64,000 nucleotides of DNA from Nematostella vectensis (taxonomy: Eukaryota > Cnidaria > Anthozoa > Actiniaria > Edwardsiidae): positions 14,991,474 through 15,055,473 of the forward strand of contig NC_064038.1 in the NCBI RefSeq assembly GCF_932526225.1. The letters are read 5' to 3'. Below, piece by piece: positions 50,282 to 61,200 of the stretch (positions within the stretch are counted from its first letter, which is position 1; each line of letters starts with the position of its first letter). The notes beneath the pieces were generated by a model. The model was not told the origin of the DNA and ran no database searches. It saw only the letters and a list, made by a program, of their open reading frames with translations. Both the position numbers and the translations under genes were made by a program.

Positions 50282-51947
50282 TCAAATAGGCTTGCACGTG
50301 TAGATTTCCACACCTGTGTCTGTGTATTCACTGAAGAGACAGTAACAGTCAACACCGCAATCACAACTATTGACGGCAAGCTCATACACTCCGGGCGAGA
50401 CCATTCGACACACGACCCCATGGCAGTCTCCGCACTGAAATAATATAAATCAGAGGGTACTAAATTATTATTAGTGTCCTCAAAACCTTTCCCTCTTCCT
50501 TCAGTTGTTCAGCCTTACCCATCCCAAGGGATAACGGGCTTGTCCCTCTCATAACACAGGGCCGTAGCATCAGGGGGTGGGGCACTGAGGGCACGTGCCC
50601 CTTCCTCCCTCCCCCACCCAATATTCAAAAAAGTAACCCTATTCAGACTGGGTTATTTTTGACTGTCTGTAGCTGGGCGGGGGCTTAAAGGCCCCCTCCG
50701 TATTTCATGAACCGCTATGACCATCAAACTTACAGACACTAATCACCACCATGCAAAGAATCGCCACTCTCTATTTTGGGTGTGGTCGAAGCAATTATAA
50801 TGTCACAATGACGTCATAAAGACGATGTCTTGATATTCTTTTAAATATTGCCTAAATTATCAGATATCGGGTTAGAAATCATTTTAAATTATTTATAAAA
50901 TCATTGTTAAAATCAAACTTTTAACGGCTTTACAATGCAAAAAGGCCATAAAAACGCTTATAATCAATTTTTTTTGGAAGAATTTCCGCTTTCTTGGGTC
51001 CGCCATCTTGGATCCGCCATCATGATTTTTGCAAAAGAAAAAAAAATCTGTAATTATTACAAAAAAAAGGATTTGCATGCATTTATTACTGCCCATAGTA
51101 ATGAGAAATGCAAAATATTTGATTTTAAAGTGTCATCTAGTAAATCTAGTGACATTTTAAACAACAGCTTTAAGAGAGCAAAATTTACCCACCCCTCCCC
51201 CCAAATATCCGAGATAAAAAAATTCTAGCGTTGTCGTGAAACTTGACACCTAAACAAACTTATAAACTCAAAAGAGACATTTAAATCTGAAAAACAGGAC
51301 CAAAATATAAAAAATGCAATACTTTTTAGTTTTTGGGAAACCTGTGTGGGAAAAATCTGTTGCCATGGTAACATGGAGCGTCTCCTCGACATATCAATGG
51401 CATCAATACGTCCACAGATAGATTTTAGGAAAATTTACCAAGTTTTTGCCTCTTAGCTTCAATGGTTCAGAAGTTACAGCAATTTTCCCGGAGGGAGGGG
51501 GGGGGGGGGGGGGGCTTGAAGAGCCCCCGCCCCCCAGTCTGCATAGGGTTAAGGAAATGACCTGTAGGGGCGTGGCTCCCAATATTTTCTTAACCTTTCT
51601 GTATTGGGTGGTACCAATACCAAAAGATGCGAAGCAATAGAATAAGTCAAACGCAAGCACAAAAAAAAACAATACCGACCTGCTTTTGGGGGAATTGAAG
51701 AAAAAGCTTCTAAGGCCCCGCTAGAGCACAACCCCCCCCCCCCCCCCAACCGCCAATACCATCCCTCCCCTGCGTTTTCTTCTCTTCTCAATCTTACCCA
51801 TCCCGAAGGATCCGGGTTTGTAGATCTCGTTCTTCTGCGCCTGCGCCAAATCACGGAGTCCGCTGTGTCTAAGGTGACAAGTACGAGGAGGAAGAAAAGT
51901 AGTAGAAGCCGAATTCGCATGATCGCTATGTCAGGGTTCTTACGCAC
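50282..51947 (-). CDS. Small secreted cysteine-rich protein, two exons
   Basis: Exon 1 is 51798-51920 if translation starts at MRIRLLLLF, or to 51947 if it starts at the in-frame MRKNPD. Exon 2 is 50282-50434, stop TGA. They join in phase 0 through donor GGATGG/GTAAGA and acceptor TTTCAG, giving 91 or 100 residues. The first 22 residues form a clear signal peptide (RLLLLFFLLVLVTL). A basic run WRRRRRTR follows, which could be a propeptide cleavage site. The mature part encoded by exon 2 has eight Cys in 50 residues, at positions 1, 4, 9, 24, 26, 30, 32 and 47 of that exon. An even Cys count and signal peptide suggest a disulfide-rich secreted peptide. I do not recognise the family. Host defence, venom, matrix or signalling roles are all possible, and none is shown. 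Confidence 0.55.
50505..50550 (-). pseudogene. Decayed copy of the exon 1 end of the Cys-rich gene
   Basis: The minus strand here reads ACAAGCCCGTTATCCCTTGG then GATGG/GTAAGG. It aligns with the exon 1 end at 51798-51825 but with a one-base indel that shifts the frame. The flanking pyrimidine-rich DNA is also alike. It looks like a partial local duplication. Confidence 0.4.
50555..50680. mobile_element. G-tract hAT-like MITE fragment
   Basis: It begins CAGGGCCGTAGCATCAGGGG and continues with TGGGGCACTGAGGGCACGTG, like the 54048 copy. It sits in the intron of the Cys-rich gene. Confidence 0.55.
50681..51620. other. Intron of Cys-rich gene, probable repeat insertions
   Basis: Bounded by GGGGGCTTAAAGGCCCCCTC at about 50681-50700 and a G/C-rich GGGGCTTGAAGAGCCCCCGC at about 51510. 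The inside is AT-rich with no gene. From 51540 to 51620 another G-tract MITE fragment occurs (GACCTGTAGGGGCGTGGCTC). The two G/C-rich borders may be ends of one insertion. Confidence 0.35.
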
Positions 51948-51969
51948 TGCAGGTCCCTGAAAATGAATC

Positions 51970-52465
51970 GCCAGTTCATGTGATTAAACTGGTAAATTCA
52001 TGTGATTTTACTGTTGAAGTCATGTGATTATACTGGTACAGTCATGTGATTATACTGGTAAAGTCAAGTGATTACATTGGTAAAGTTATGTGATTGTATG
52101 GGTTAAAGTCATGTGATTGTATGGGTTAAAGTCATGTGATTGTATGGGTTAAAGTCATGTGATTATACTGGAAAAGTAATGTGATTATACTGGTAATGTC
52201 ATTTGACTATACTGGTACAGTCATGTGATTGTATTGGTAAAGTCATGTGATTGTATGGGTTGAAGTCATGTGATTATACTGGTAAAGTAATGTGATTATA
52301 CTGGTAAAGTCATGTGATTATACTGGTAATGTCATGTGACTATACTGGGAAAGTCTTGTGATTATACTAGTAAAGTCATGTAATTATATGGGTAAAGTCA
52401 TGTGATAATACCGGTAAAGTCATGTGATTATTCGGATAAAGTCGTGTGATTATACGAATAAAGTT
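51970..52465. repeat. 22-bp tandem array upstream of Cys-rich gene
   Basis: The unit AAAGTCATGTGATTATACTG plus GT recurs about 22 times with variants. It starts about 25-50 bp 5' of the Cys-rich start codon. It contains repeated CATGTGAT (E-box-like CATGTG). Confidence 0.93.
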
Positions 52466-52555
52466 GTACGTGGTGGTTTAGATGGTGGAAACGGCGAAAA
52501 AAAAAAGACGATGAAATAACAAACTCGCGCATAGCTATAGCTCTGACTTTTCATT

Positions 52556-52585
52556 ACCGGAAGTGCGATACCGGAAGTGAAGTCA
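52556..52585 (+). promoter_or_regulatory. Paired ETS/GABP-type sites
   Basis: ACCGGAAGTG occurs at about 52555 and ACCGGAAGTG again 15 bp later. Tandem CCGGAAGT sites are the classic GABP arrangement in animal promoters (family knowledge). The nearest gene on the minus strand starts about 600 bp away (51947). Whether they act on it is unknown. Confidence 0.4.
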
Positions 52586-53473
52586 TGACAGATCCGGATT
52601 TCCTACTGGCATAGAATTCAGATCATACCACTTATGAAAAAGCGCGCTATACGCGCGACGTTAACGATACAATCTTCCCTAAGCTTACATTTGACCCCCT
52701 CAACCAGTCGGCTAGAATCGTAGGGAATTCATTTCTATGTGCTGTAAGTCTCGCTTAAAGTAGAGCTAAAGCCAGAAAAAAAGAAGCCAATTTATCCTGT
52801 ATGAAAAATCCCAAACAGGCACAACATATAGTTATGTTGTAGTTTACGCCAGCAAAATCTGATAAATGTTTCGGAAATTTTGTCAATTAAACATCCATAA
52901 TTACTTAGTGGAATAAAGGGAGCCAAAAATTCCGGAACTAAAAATACAAACACAAAGTAAGTTAATACCCTATTTACCCCTTGTCAAAGCTATCCTTGAC
53001 CGTGGCCTTGGTACGACGTGGTGCTGTATTACGCGAGTAGACTTGATAGTTCTGCCACTGCTCTTTCGTTGCCGCTTGTTATGAGCGGTAGCGGTCAAAT
53101 GTGTGATCGCTTGAATTTCCCTCGTCGCAGTTGATTTCTACTAGGTGTTAGATTATTGGTTGCTTGGTTGTCAATCACTTGGAAATGGTTAACGATTTCG
53201 ACTATGTACTTAAAATATACCCAGCCTATATTGAATCCGAAAATAAACAGCTCTTGGAAAATAAATATTATCTACACAATTATTAATGTTAAAAATATTC
53301 CAGAAACGAGAAGTATTTCTGCGTTTTTGCTTCATTAGTTTTTTTTTCCTGGGAGGTGTGGGCGGTGCTTGAGTGTGGGACGGGTACACTCTTTTTTATA
53401 AGAATCTCTAATTTTCAGTTGAGGCTGGGCCGTTCTTCCTTCTGGAGCATTTTAAATAATAATAATAAAAAGT

Positions 53474-53516
53474 AGATTTATATAGCGCTTTTCTCTTAAG
53501 GATCCAAAGCGCTTTT
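53474..53516. repeat. Short AGCGCTTT hairpin repeat
   Basis: TTTATATAGCGCTTTTCTC, then AAGGATCCAAAGCGCTTTTT. The two AGCGCTTT/AAAGCGCT halves form a short hairpin. This motif is widely scattered in marine invertebrate genomes (recollection, not checked). Confidence 0.4.
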
Positions 53517-54047
53517 TTAAGGGCTGAAAATGTTCTTAACGATGATCTTAAATCTTTAGTGTACATTAAAATGTTATACCCAAATGAACTATTAGGAAGA
53601 CAATTACACAAATGATCAATAGCAAGGATATTTAAAATTGTTATTTTGAACACAATTTTATTCTGTATTTTAGAACGTATCATACTAACATTTTGCTGCT
53701 ATCTCAGCCTCGGCATGTTCTTTGCATCTTTTATAAGTTTCATCCTTTTGACCCAGGGCGTCGCGGAGATCTGGCGCACAGGGAGCGCGCAAGAAAGAAA
53801 GAGGATTTTGTGAAATATCAGGCTTAAAGTTCTTATTAAATAGGTTTTTGTAAAAAAAAGGTTCTATAAAAAAAGAGTGTATGCAGCCCCCGAACTCGAA
53901 CTAGGGAAGCAAAAACTAATTAGTCTACAGCTAAGCCTTTCGTTAACGGGCTGGAGTTATCAGATCCGTTTCAAACTAAATATACTAGCTCCTCTTTAGT
54001 CAGTTATTTATCATTACTATATAATACATTCTTATTCTTTCGTATGA

Positions 54048-54211
54048 CAGGGCCGTAGCAGGGGGTGGGGCACTGGGGGCATGATATGCCCCCCCTTTCC
54101 CCCCCCCCTCCCAAATATTTAAAAAAAATAAAGGAAATGACCAGACCAGGCGTGGCTGTGCCTCCCCCCCCCCCCCCCCCCCCAAATATTTCGAGGCCCG
54201 CTACGGCCGTA
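54048..54211. mobile_element. G-tract hAT-like MITE, fullest copy
   Basis: Starts CAGGGCCGTAGCAGGGGG and ends GGCCCGCTACGGCC, giving terminal inverted repeats of about 10 bp. Inside are two long C tracts and the AAATGACC...GGCGTGGCTGTGCC block shared with at least six other places in the window. No coding capacity. The CAGGG terminus suggests the hAT superfamily. Confidence 0.65.
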
Positions 54212-54377
54212 TAATAAATGCAGTAACTCCTGTGTTTACAAATCAAGCGGACAAATCTCTATACAAACAAACCTTTCTTTGCTGAAAGATCACTGCGGCC
54301 AACTAGCCGCAAAAAAAATGACTTTCTCAGCCTAGTCTCAGGCGTTCTTCTGGGTTCCCTGTGCTCCGAGGTGAGCC

Positions 54378-56375
54378 GTGAGGCAGCTTGGGAGCTGTGA
54401 TGCGAATTTTAAAGGATTTCCATCCAAGTTCAAGCATGGCTTTGAGGTCACTCAAGCAAACACGGTCGAGGTTGCATTTGCATCTATTAAGTCTATGTCA
54501 CGCTACCGTCACACACCACCATCAAGATTAAATCTGAATAATTCGTCACGCGTCATGCAATTACTGTTGATAATTGCCTCCGACTGTTCGATGATGAACC
54601 CTGGCCCCGTCAAACACCCTTGCGGCGCTTGCGGAAAGCCTACGAAGTCAAACCAAAAGGCAATATGCTGCGATGAGTGCGGACATTGGATGCATGCTAA
54701 ATGTATTTACATGTCTTGTGAATCGTACCAGAGATACGTTGATGAGTCGAAACTAACATGGATCTGTAATATATGCGCTTTTCCAAATTTTTCATCGGGA
54801 CATTTCGTAGAAGACACAAGATTGATCGAAGAAAACAGCTTTGCTCCTCTTGCAGATTCATCTTTAGAGGGCACATCGATGAATGGAGCAAATGATTCTG
54901 ACCTGCTCGAGCCGCCACGCTGTATATCTTCGAGTACACCCGTGCGGCCTACTCGCCGTGGACCTCGCAATCCTGCAAAGCTAACGTGCATGGAGATCAA
55001 TTGCAATAGTATCCAAAGCAGTGAAAGAGCAGCTATCTTTGCTAGCCATGTCTCAACACACAAACCCGACATCATATTTGGTTGTGAGTCAAAGCTGTCA
55101 CCCGAAGATCCTACAGCGGCGAGTTTCCCATCAGATTATAACGTTTTTAGAAAGGAACGTTCTGGTAGCGGAGGAGGTGGAATTTTCATCGCTGTGAAAC
55201 ATGATATTCCGTCGTACGAGCTACCAGACATAACCACAAACCCAGAGGATGAGTCTCTGTGGGCAGCAATCCGTTGCGCCAACAAGAAGACTGTCTATAT
55301 ATGCGCGTTTTACAAGCCCCCTGATGCTCCTGCTACCCGTCTGGATTTCCTACAAGAGTCTATTTTTAAGGTCTTTTCGCAAAACAAGAAATCCCACCCA
55401 AACATCGTAATAAGTGGCGATTTTAACTGTGGCGACATAGACTGGCGTAATGATCCACCATCTATTACAAATCACTCAACAGCATCTATGATGCAGAAAC
55501 TGTTAGACCTGATTTCGAATAACGCCCTCATTCAGCATGTTACTAAACCGACACGCCCAGTTTCTCTAAAGACATTGGACCTTGTGATATCATCCACACC
55601 AGCTCTTGTATCTGATATTACAATCCATCCAGGGATGAGCGACCATGACATCGTAAAGTTTAACATCAACACTAAAACCAGGCGGATAAAGACCCCCCCA
55701 CATAAAGTGTACCTCTATAACAAGATGGACCTTGCGGCCCTTAAGCGCGATGTGGCTAAATTGTCAGAAGATTTCACTCTTTGTTGCGAGGAAAGATCTT
55801 TGGAGAAAAATTGGTCCTTCTTTGAAGACCGGTTGAAATCTGCAGTGGAATCGCATATCCCATACAGGTTCACAAAATCTAAAACATCTCTGCCTTGGAT
55901 AACACAGTCAGTCAAACGTCAAATACGAAAGCGTGACCGCCTTCTATCTAAAGCATTGAAAAGTAACAACAAAAACTCCCAAGCTTGGCGCAATTATCGT
56001 CACCAGAGAAACCATGTAGTGAAATTACTCAAGGCAGCCCATAACCACTACTTGAATACAGTGATTGGTGGAAGCCTGGGGTCAAATCCTAAAAAGTTTT
56101 GGAGCCATGTCAAGCACTCTAGGACAGAGAGTCGTGGTATTCCCACCTTGCGCCAAGGGAACTCAATGTTTATTTCAGATAAGGACAAGGCAGAGGCATT
56201 GAACAAGTATTTTGAGAGTGTTTTCACTATGGACGATGGTGTCGTTCCCGACCTTGACCCTCCAACATGTCCCAAAATTAGTGATATACCATTACTCAGG
56301 CTGGCGTATTTAAACAGCTAGCTGGTTTGAATGTAAACAAAAGTAATGGTCCTGATGGCATCTCGCCTGGGAACA
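54378..56375 (+). mobile_element. Broken CR1/L2-type non-LTR retrotransposon
   Basis: A 647-codon frame (54378-56321) has a PHD-type zinc finger at about residues 82-133 (CGACGK..., CDECGHWMHAKC, WICNIC). It is followed by an apurinic-endonuclease domain from about 202 to 430, with motifs ending in GCESKL, VISGDFNCGDIDW and MSDHDIV. A basic linker toward reverse transcriptase follows. A frameshift near 56285-56300 puts the next conserved stretch (NKSNGPDGISP, the first reverse-transcriptase block) in another frame. The element stops at about 56375, so the polymerase is missing and the copy is dead. The exact clade (CR1, L2 or Rex1) is not certain. Confidence 0.88.
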
Positions 56376-57640
56376 GAGCTGACAAATGCTACAATGGTAG
56401 AATTAACTGAGTACAGGGCAGGCTGAACATAGGCCTATATAAACAACTCCCGAAAAAATGGTCTAAAAATCTTTTCGGAGTTTCTCTAAAAAATATGTCT
56501 AAAACTCCCGAATTTGCTATAATCCAGATTTCTCACCTTAAAAACCAGAAAAACCTCGAATTTTCTTATGTTTCTTCCATAAATATGCCATTTCTCCCTT
56601 CATTATAAAAACATAATCTTTATCTTGTTTTTGTATTTATTGTTTATGTATAAATGCGCAATTCAGCATTATTCACATCAAAAGAAATAACTTTTCACGA
56701 TTTACACATGTTTTACAAACTAAACTAACTTCTAAATAGTGACTTGTAACTGATGTGACGAGTTCATTGTCTTGTTGTAAACCGCTGACCGGTACTTTTT
56801 GTGTGACAGTGACTGAATAGCCAAGCAAGGTTATTAGACAGAGTTATTGACGATCGGTTCAGTGGAATGAATCACATTTCTATCGAAAATCGGCAGTTAT
56901 TTGGTAGGAATTTTTCGTAAAATTCCCAAAACCCTAAATAATTTTCTTAAAATCCTCAAATTAATTTAAAATCTTTAGATTTTTTTTACTTAAAATCCTA
57001 AAAAAAAACTGAATTATGTATCTAAGCCTAGCTGAACACGCTTCCCTTTTTGTATGCAAGATACTGAGCGACCTGTTTTTTTTTCACATTAATTAAATAG
57101 ATTTCTCCTAAAAAGGAGGTCTCAGCTCAAATTGCTAGGAAATTGGACAATTACGACAAACCACGTCCATACGGCATTTGTTGCCATTAATATGTTTTCA
57201 TAATCAGGGAGTTTTGAAAACAACTCCTTTTTATAATCGTGCACATGATGAAAACATTAAAACTAATATTTTTCACCCAAAAGGGTGGTTGAGATGAAAG
57301 CGTTTTTAATCACGAAAAGGAAAGAATTCCTCACCCATTCTAAATTTGACCAAAAGTTGTTTTTGATGTAATACAAAACAGAAAACGAATTGCTTTTCTA
57401 TAAAGCTATTAACCAATAGAAAACCGAGATCAAAGAATAGAAAACCAAGTCCATCGCCTAGTCTTCTCTACCGGTATTTCTAAACGTGTGTAAATAAAAG
57501 TGTAAATAAAATTAGCTACACGTGCTTTCTGTGGTGAAATACCAAACACTGGAAAATCCAGGATTTCCTAATAGCCTTGTGGTTTTTCTTCTTCTTTCTG
57601 GGCAAAAGCTTTGCCTGTAGCTTGGAGGCTATCTATTGCC
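56376..57640. other. AT-rich intergenic DNA, no gene seen
   Basis: Poly-A/T-rich sequence with short direct echoes (AAAATCCT/TAAAATCC near 56930-57005). No conserved coding segment, splice chain or RNA gene was recognised. Confidence 0.5.
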
Positions 57641-57650
57641 CCCCATTGCT

Positions 57651-57656
57651 TTTATT
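57651..57656 (-). terminator. Possible polyadenylation signal of death-domain gene
   Basis: AATAAA on the minus strand, about 240 bp beyond the stop codon at 57893. It is a common hexamer in AT-rich DNA, so support is positional only. Confidence 0.35.
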
Positions 57657-57696
57657 AGCAGGAACGGTTCTTATTTGCTTATGCCTCTACCTCGTT

Positions 57697-57905
57697 ATAT
57701 ATGTTGGCCTTGAGGTAAAACGGAATCTATTCTAGTGTTTTACACTATCTATGTTGGCTGTAAAATAGGAGGGTTCAACGTTGCTATTCTATTGTCACTT
57801 TATATGTTTGTTGGCTGAAATAAGGGGTTCTATTTTGCTACCCCATGCTTTCCTATACATGCTGCTTTAATTAAAATAAAGGGTTAACTTTTCTATTCTA
57901 CTTTA
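57697..57905. repeat. Degenerate about 52-bp tandem repeat across the stop codon
   Basis: Four diverged units share TATGTTGGCTG, then AAAATAAGGGGTT and TTCTATTCTAC. They start near 57697, 57747, 57801 and 57853. The last overlaps the final codons and stop of the death-domain gene. Confidence 0.5.
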
Positions 57906-58221
57906 CAAATATCACATTCGCACTCTTTTTTAAGCCATGTCTTTACCTCGTCTAAAGCAGCTATATTCTCAATTTGTTCCAGTTTTTCCATTAGCTTTCC
58001 AACAGTAATGTGTCCCTTGGCTTTCAATAGCACTTCCGTTGGCGATTGTATACCTTGTAAGGATTTTAAGTAATTAATCTTTTCAGAGCTATAACGAAAC
58101 GCTCCTGCCAGACTTTTATAATCACCACCAAAGTGACTTTCGGTGTCAAGATTTATTTTTATTAGAGAAATGAGTTCTACAGTGTGTTTCAGGGGCTGTT
58201 GGCGTAGACATATTCCCGAAC
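57893..58221 (-). CDS. Death-domain gene last exon
   Basis: A 329-nt exon with acceptor CCCCAG and stop TAG. The motif order fits the death-domain fold: a helix-1 region (LKHTVELISLIKINL), the characteristic YKSLAGAFRYSSEKINYL segment where the first Trp of typical domains is replaced by Tyr, a QSPTEVLLKAKGH turn, and ITVGKLMEKLEQIEN for the last helices. It ends with KKECECDICKVE, a Cys-rich tail. This exon alone identifies the gene class. Confidence 0.8.
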
Positions 58222-61200
58222 CTGGGGATAAAAGAAAAACGGTAAGAAAAACGTTAAGAGCTTTACCTTTTTTTTTTAAAGAGTGGACAGTAAACCACTA
58301 ATTTATCTTAACACCACACGTCCATATACAGCCCCCCCAAAAGTCTCCTTCTTAATCTGCAACAACTGCATCACTTTCCCGGACACTCCTTATAGTCCAA
58401 CTCCACTCACTGTAGCATTATCCCCACAATTGCCCTCCCGCCCTTACCCCTGCCACCAACCTCTACCCGTATCACAACCATTATCCCTCTTTTATGTCCC
58501 CCTTCTCCCCAGGTGCCATGGTACGAATACCCGCTTTTAACTAAAAACAAATACAGCCCCCCAAATCACCCACACTACCCATCCCTTTTATTCCCAGCCC
58601 CACTACATACAACCACACCATTCTTACCCAACTTCTCCACCTAAAACTCCCTCCCACTTATATCTCTTCGTCTTATGGGTTCTACCAGCTCTTACAAAAT
58701 TATGCGCGGCCACACCTTAATCTAGCCTTGTTTCATCACCAGGGGGCAAGATCAAGGCTAGTCATAGGTGGGCAGTAGGTATGAATGAGGGCCGAGGGTA
58801 GAAGCGGTGGGCTAGAACAGAAATAACCATAGCACAAAGGGAAAGGAGAGATAGAATAATCCTGCATCTGAAGTGTATTTCAAACTGAAGTGATAGATCA
58901 ATACAGCTTGCCCCTATACACCCCTATTCACCCCCCCTGTCATTCCTGCAACCCATCTCTTCAAGTACAATTTTTGCATAAATACATACTACATCTCATC
59001 TCTAATACCTATTAGTGCTACACATCGATTTTCTAGCGTGCATCCCTCCACGCACTCTTTACACTCCTTTATTACAACACTCCTTAATTAATCATGTAGC
59101 CAATGGTCCTTTAATCCTATAACCTTTATTAATCTTTTATATCCAATTCTTTTCATCCGAGTTTAACAAGCTTCTGACAAGCACTGATCTTACTTGAATT
59201 TTGACAAGACCACTTAACACTCCACAAGATTCTCTATGTTATCATAAGAAGACATGAACAGGTAATCATCAACTTCCTCAAAAGGTCAAATATCAAAGTT
59301 CCTGACCTAGCACTTCACTCCATGCTGTCTCCTCTAACTTATAACAACTGCTATACTAAAATCCCCCTCCATGCATAATACCATATATAATTAGCCACAT
59401 TTACACACTATAACCCACTCACCAATGTTCAGTAGCTGAACACACATTCTACCATCCCACACAGTCAAAGTTGAGCCCATTTTACTCATAACAGATACAA
59501 ACCAAGACTAAAAAAAAACATCCTTCTCTCTATTGTTTTTTCATGAAATTAGCTATTTACCTTTTGCTGTGTAGCTTGTGTCTTGCTTGTGTCTTGCTTG
59601 ATAGGCTTGCTGTGTATGTGGCATGTTGTCTTGAACTGCATCAACACAACAGATTAATAGGATAAGAAACCAAATAAATAATATCTAGCATTACCTATAA
59701 TTGACTATCTTAAACTTCATTTATTTCATTATGTTAGAGAAAAAAAGAAAAAATGAGAAGGAAAAAAATAAAAATACCAATGTAAAATTGAATGCCAAAG
59801 ATTGTCTTTGTAGAGGCATCCTGGGAAGCATATTTTTTTTATTAAAAGACCAGGACAGCCAAAAACTCCCAAATTTGACTTCAGCCAAAAATATACTGTC
59901 GTGGTGCAATTTTCACTACATGTACGAACTAGATATCAATTAAAAGATGAAAGATTGAATTATCTCCTGCAAGTTTTCTTTTTGCAATAGCTAATTCCTA
60001 AGTTTTGAGGCCTCAAACTCAAAAGTATGGAGTTTACTCTAGAGCGTAATGCACCTTTGCGTTATTGCGCATGCACTTGCACATAGTAGCATCTCAATGA
60101 CAGATAGATGATCTACCAAAAGTGTGTGAGGACTTTTTGTTATTTGACACTGTCAACAAAATATCACAAATCAAAGTTGGAAATCTCATTTCTGGTGAAA
60201 TTTGGACACGAAAAGTGCTATAAAAGCGATCTTCAGTCGAAAATCGAAAATTCCTCACACACTTTATGACATGGCATAATTATCTATCAGATCCCAAAAA
60301 TTTGAAGGCCATATCTTAAAACCCGTCGTGTGGTTATGCCCGACAAGCTTGAGTTCTCGCCTCAAAATAATATGCTAGAAAAGTAAAAGATTTGGCGTGA
60401 ATTCAGGGTCAACAGGTCACGGGAAACAGCAAAGGCCCATTTTATCCCTCTTAGAATGTGATTAAAGAAACAAAAATTTTTTTGCAAAAATAAACTTTAA
60501 TAACTATTGATACAGGTTTTGCAAAAACCACAAAAACAAACAGTGGTGTCAAATTTACCTTTACCAAGACCTTAATCTGGCCTTGTTATGATGCTACTAT
60601 TATTACTGTATTTCTTACTTGGTTTTCCCCAATCTGTTTCACAAGAAGTACTAGGTTGTTCTTCATCTGGATAATTAAGGAAAATGTATTGAGAGATTGA
60701 AATATGCAAAAATATATTTGCTTTCCTAGTCCGTCTTCACCTGTTGGTGAAGACGGACTAAGAAAGTATGGTGGTGTTGAACATTATCTTCTGAGTAGAG
60801 AAAATTGTAGTGAGAAGCAATTTCTTCCCCTCCTTATTGTTTTACTTTATGACAGTACAAAGAATGGAGAATGTTGTAGAACTGTGAATAAAAAAAATGT
60901 TACTAAACAGTAGAAACCCTCTCATTTGGTCATTTGTGTAACCGTATTTTGAATAATAATGAGTATTAAAACTGTATAATAGCTTTTAATGCCACCACAT
61001 AACATTAATAGGAACTTAAGAAAATAAAATTTAAAGGAGTGAAAGAAACACTGCATTTAGCCTTATAGTGAGCTAATCCAACCAACAAATACCACCAGGA
61101 ACATATATTTCAAACTAGCCGATAGGGAGTCAACATGCAGTTTTAAGAAGTTTGAAATGTCTTAAAGCTTTATGTCATTGTCAATTTAACATTTAAGCTA

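Noticed and set aside
49976-50443. Plus-strand frame of 155 codons
   Set aside because: It runs through a reverse-oriented MITE and is antisense to the Cys-rich terminal exon. It has no domain.
53885-53960. tRNA-like TTCGAGTTCGGGG stretch on the minus strand
   Set aside because: The T-stem does not pair properly and the D and anticodon arms are not formed. It is probably a tRNA-derived relic at most.
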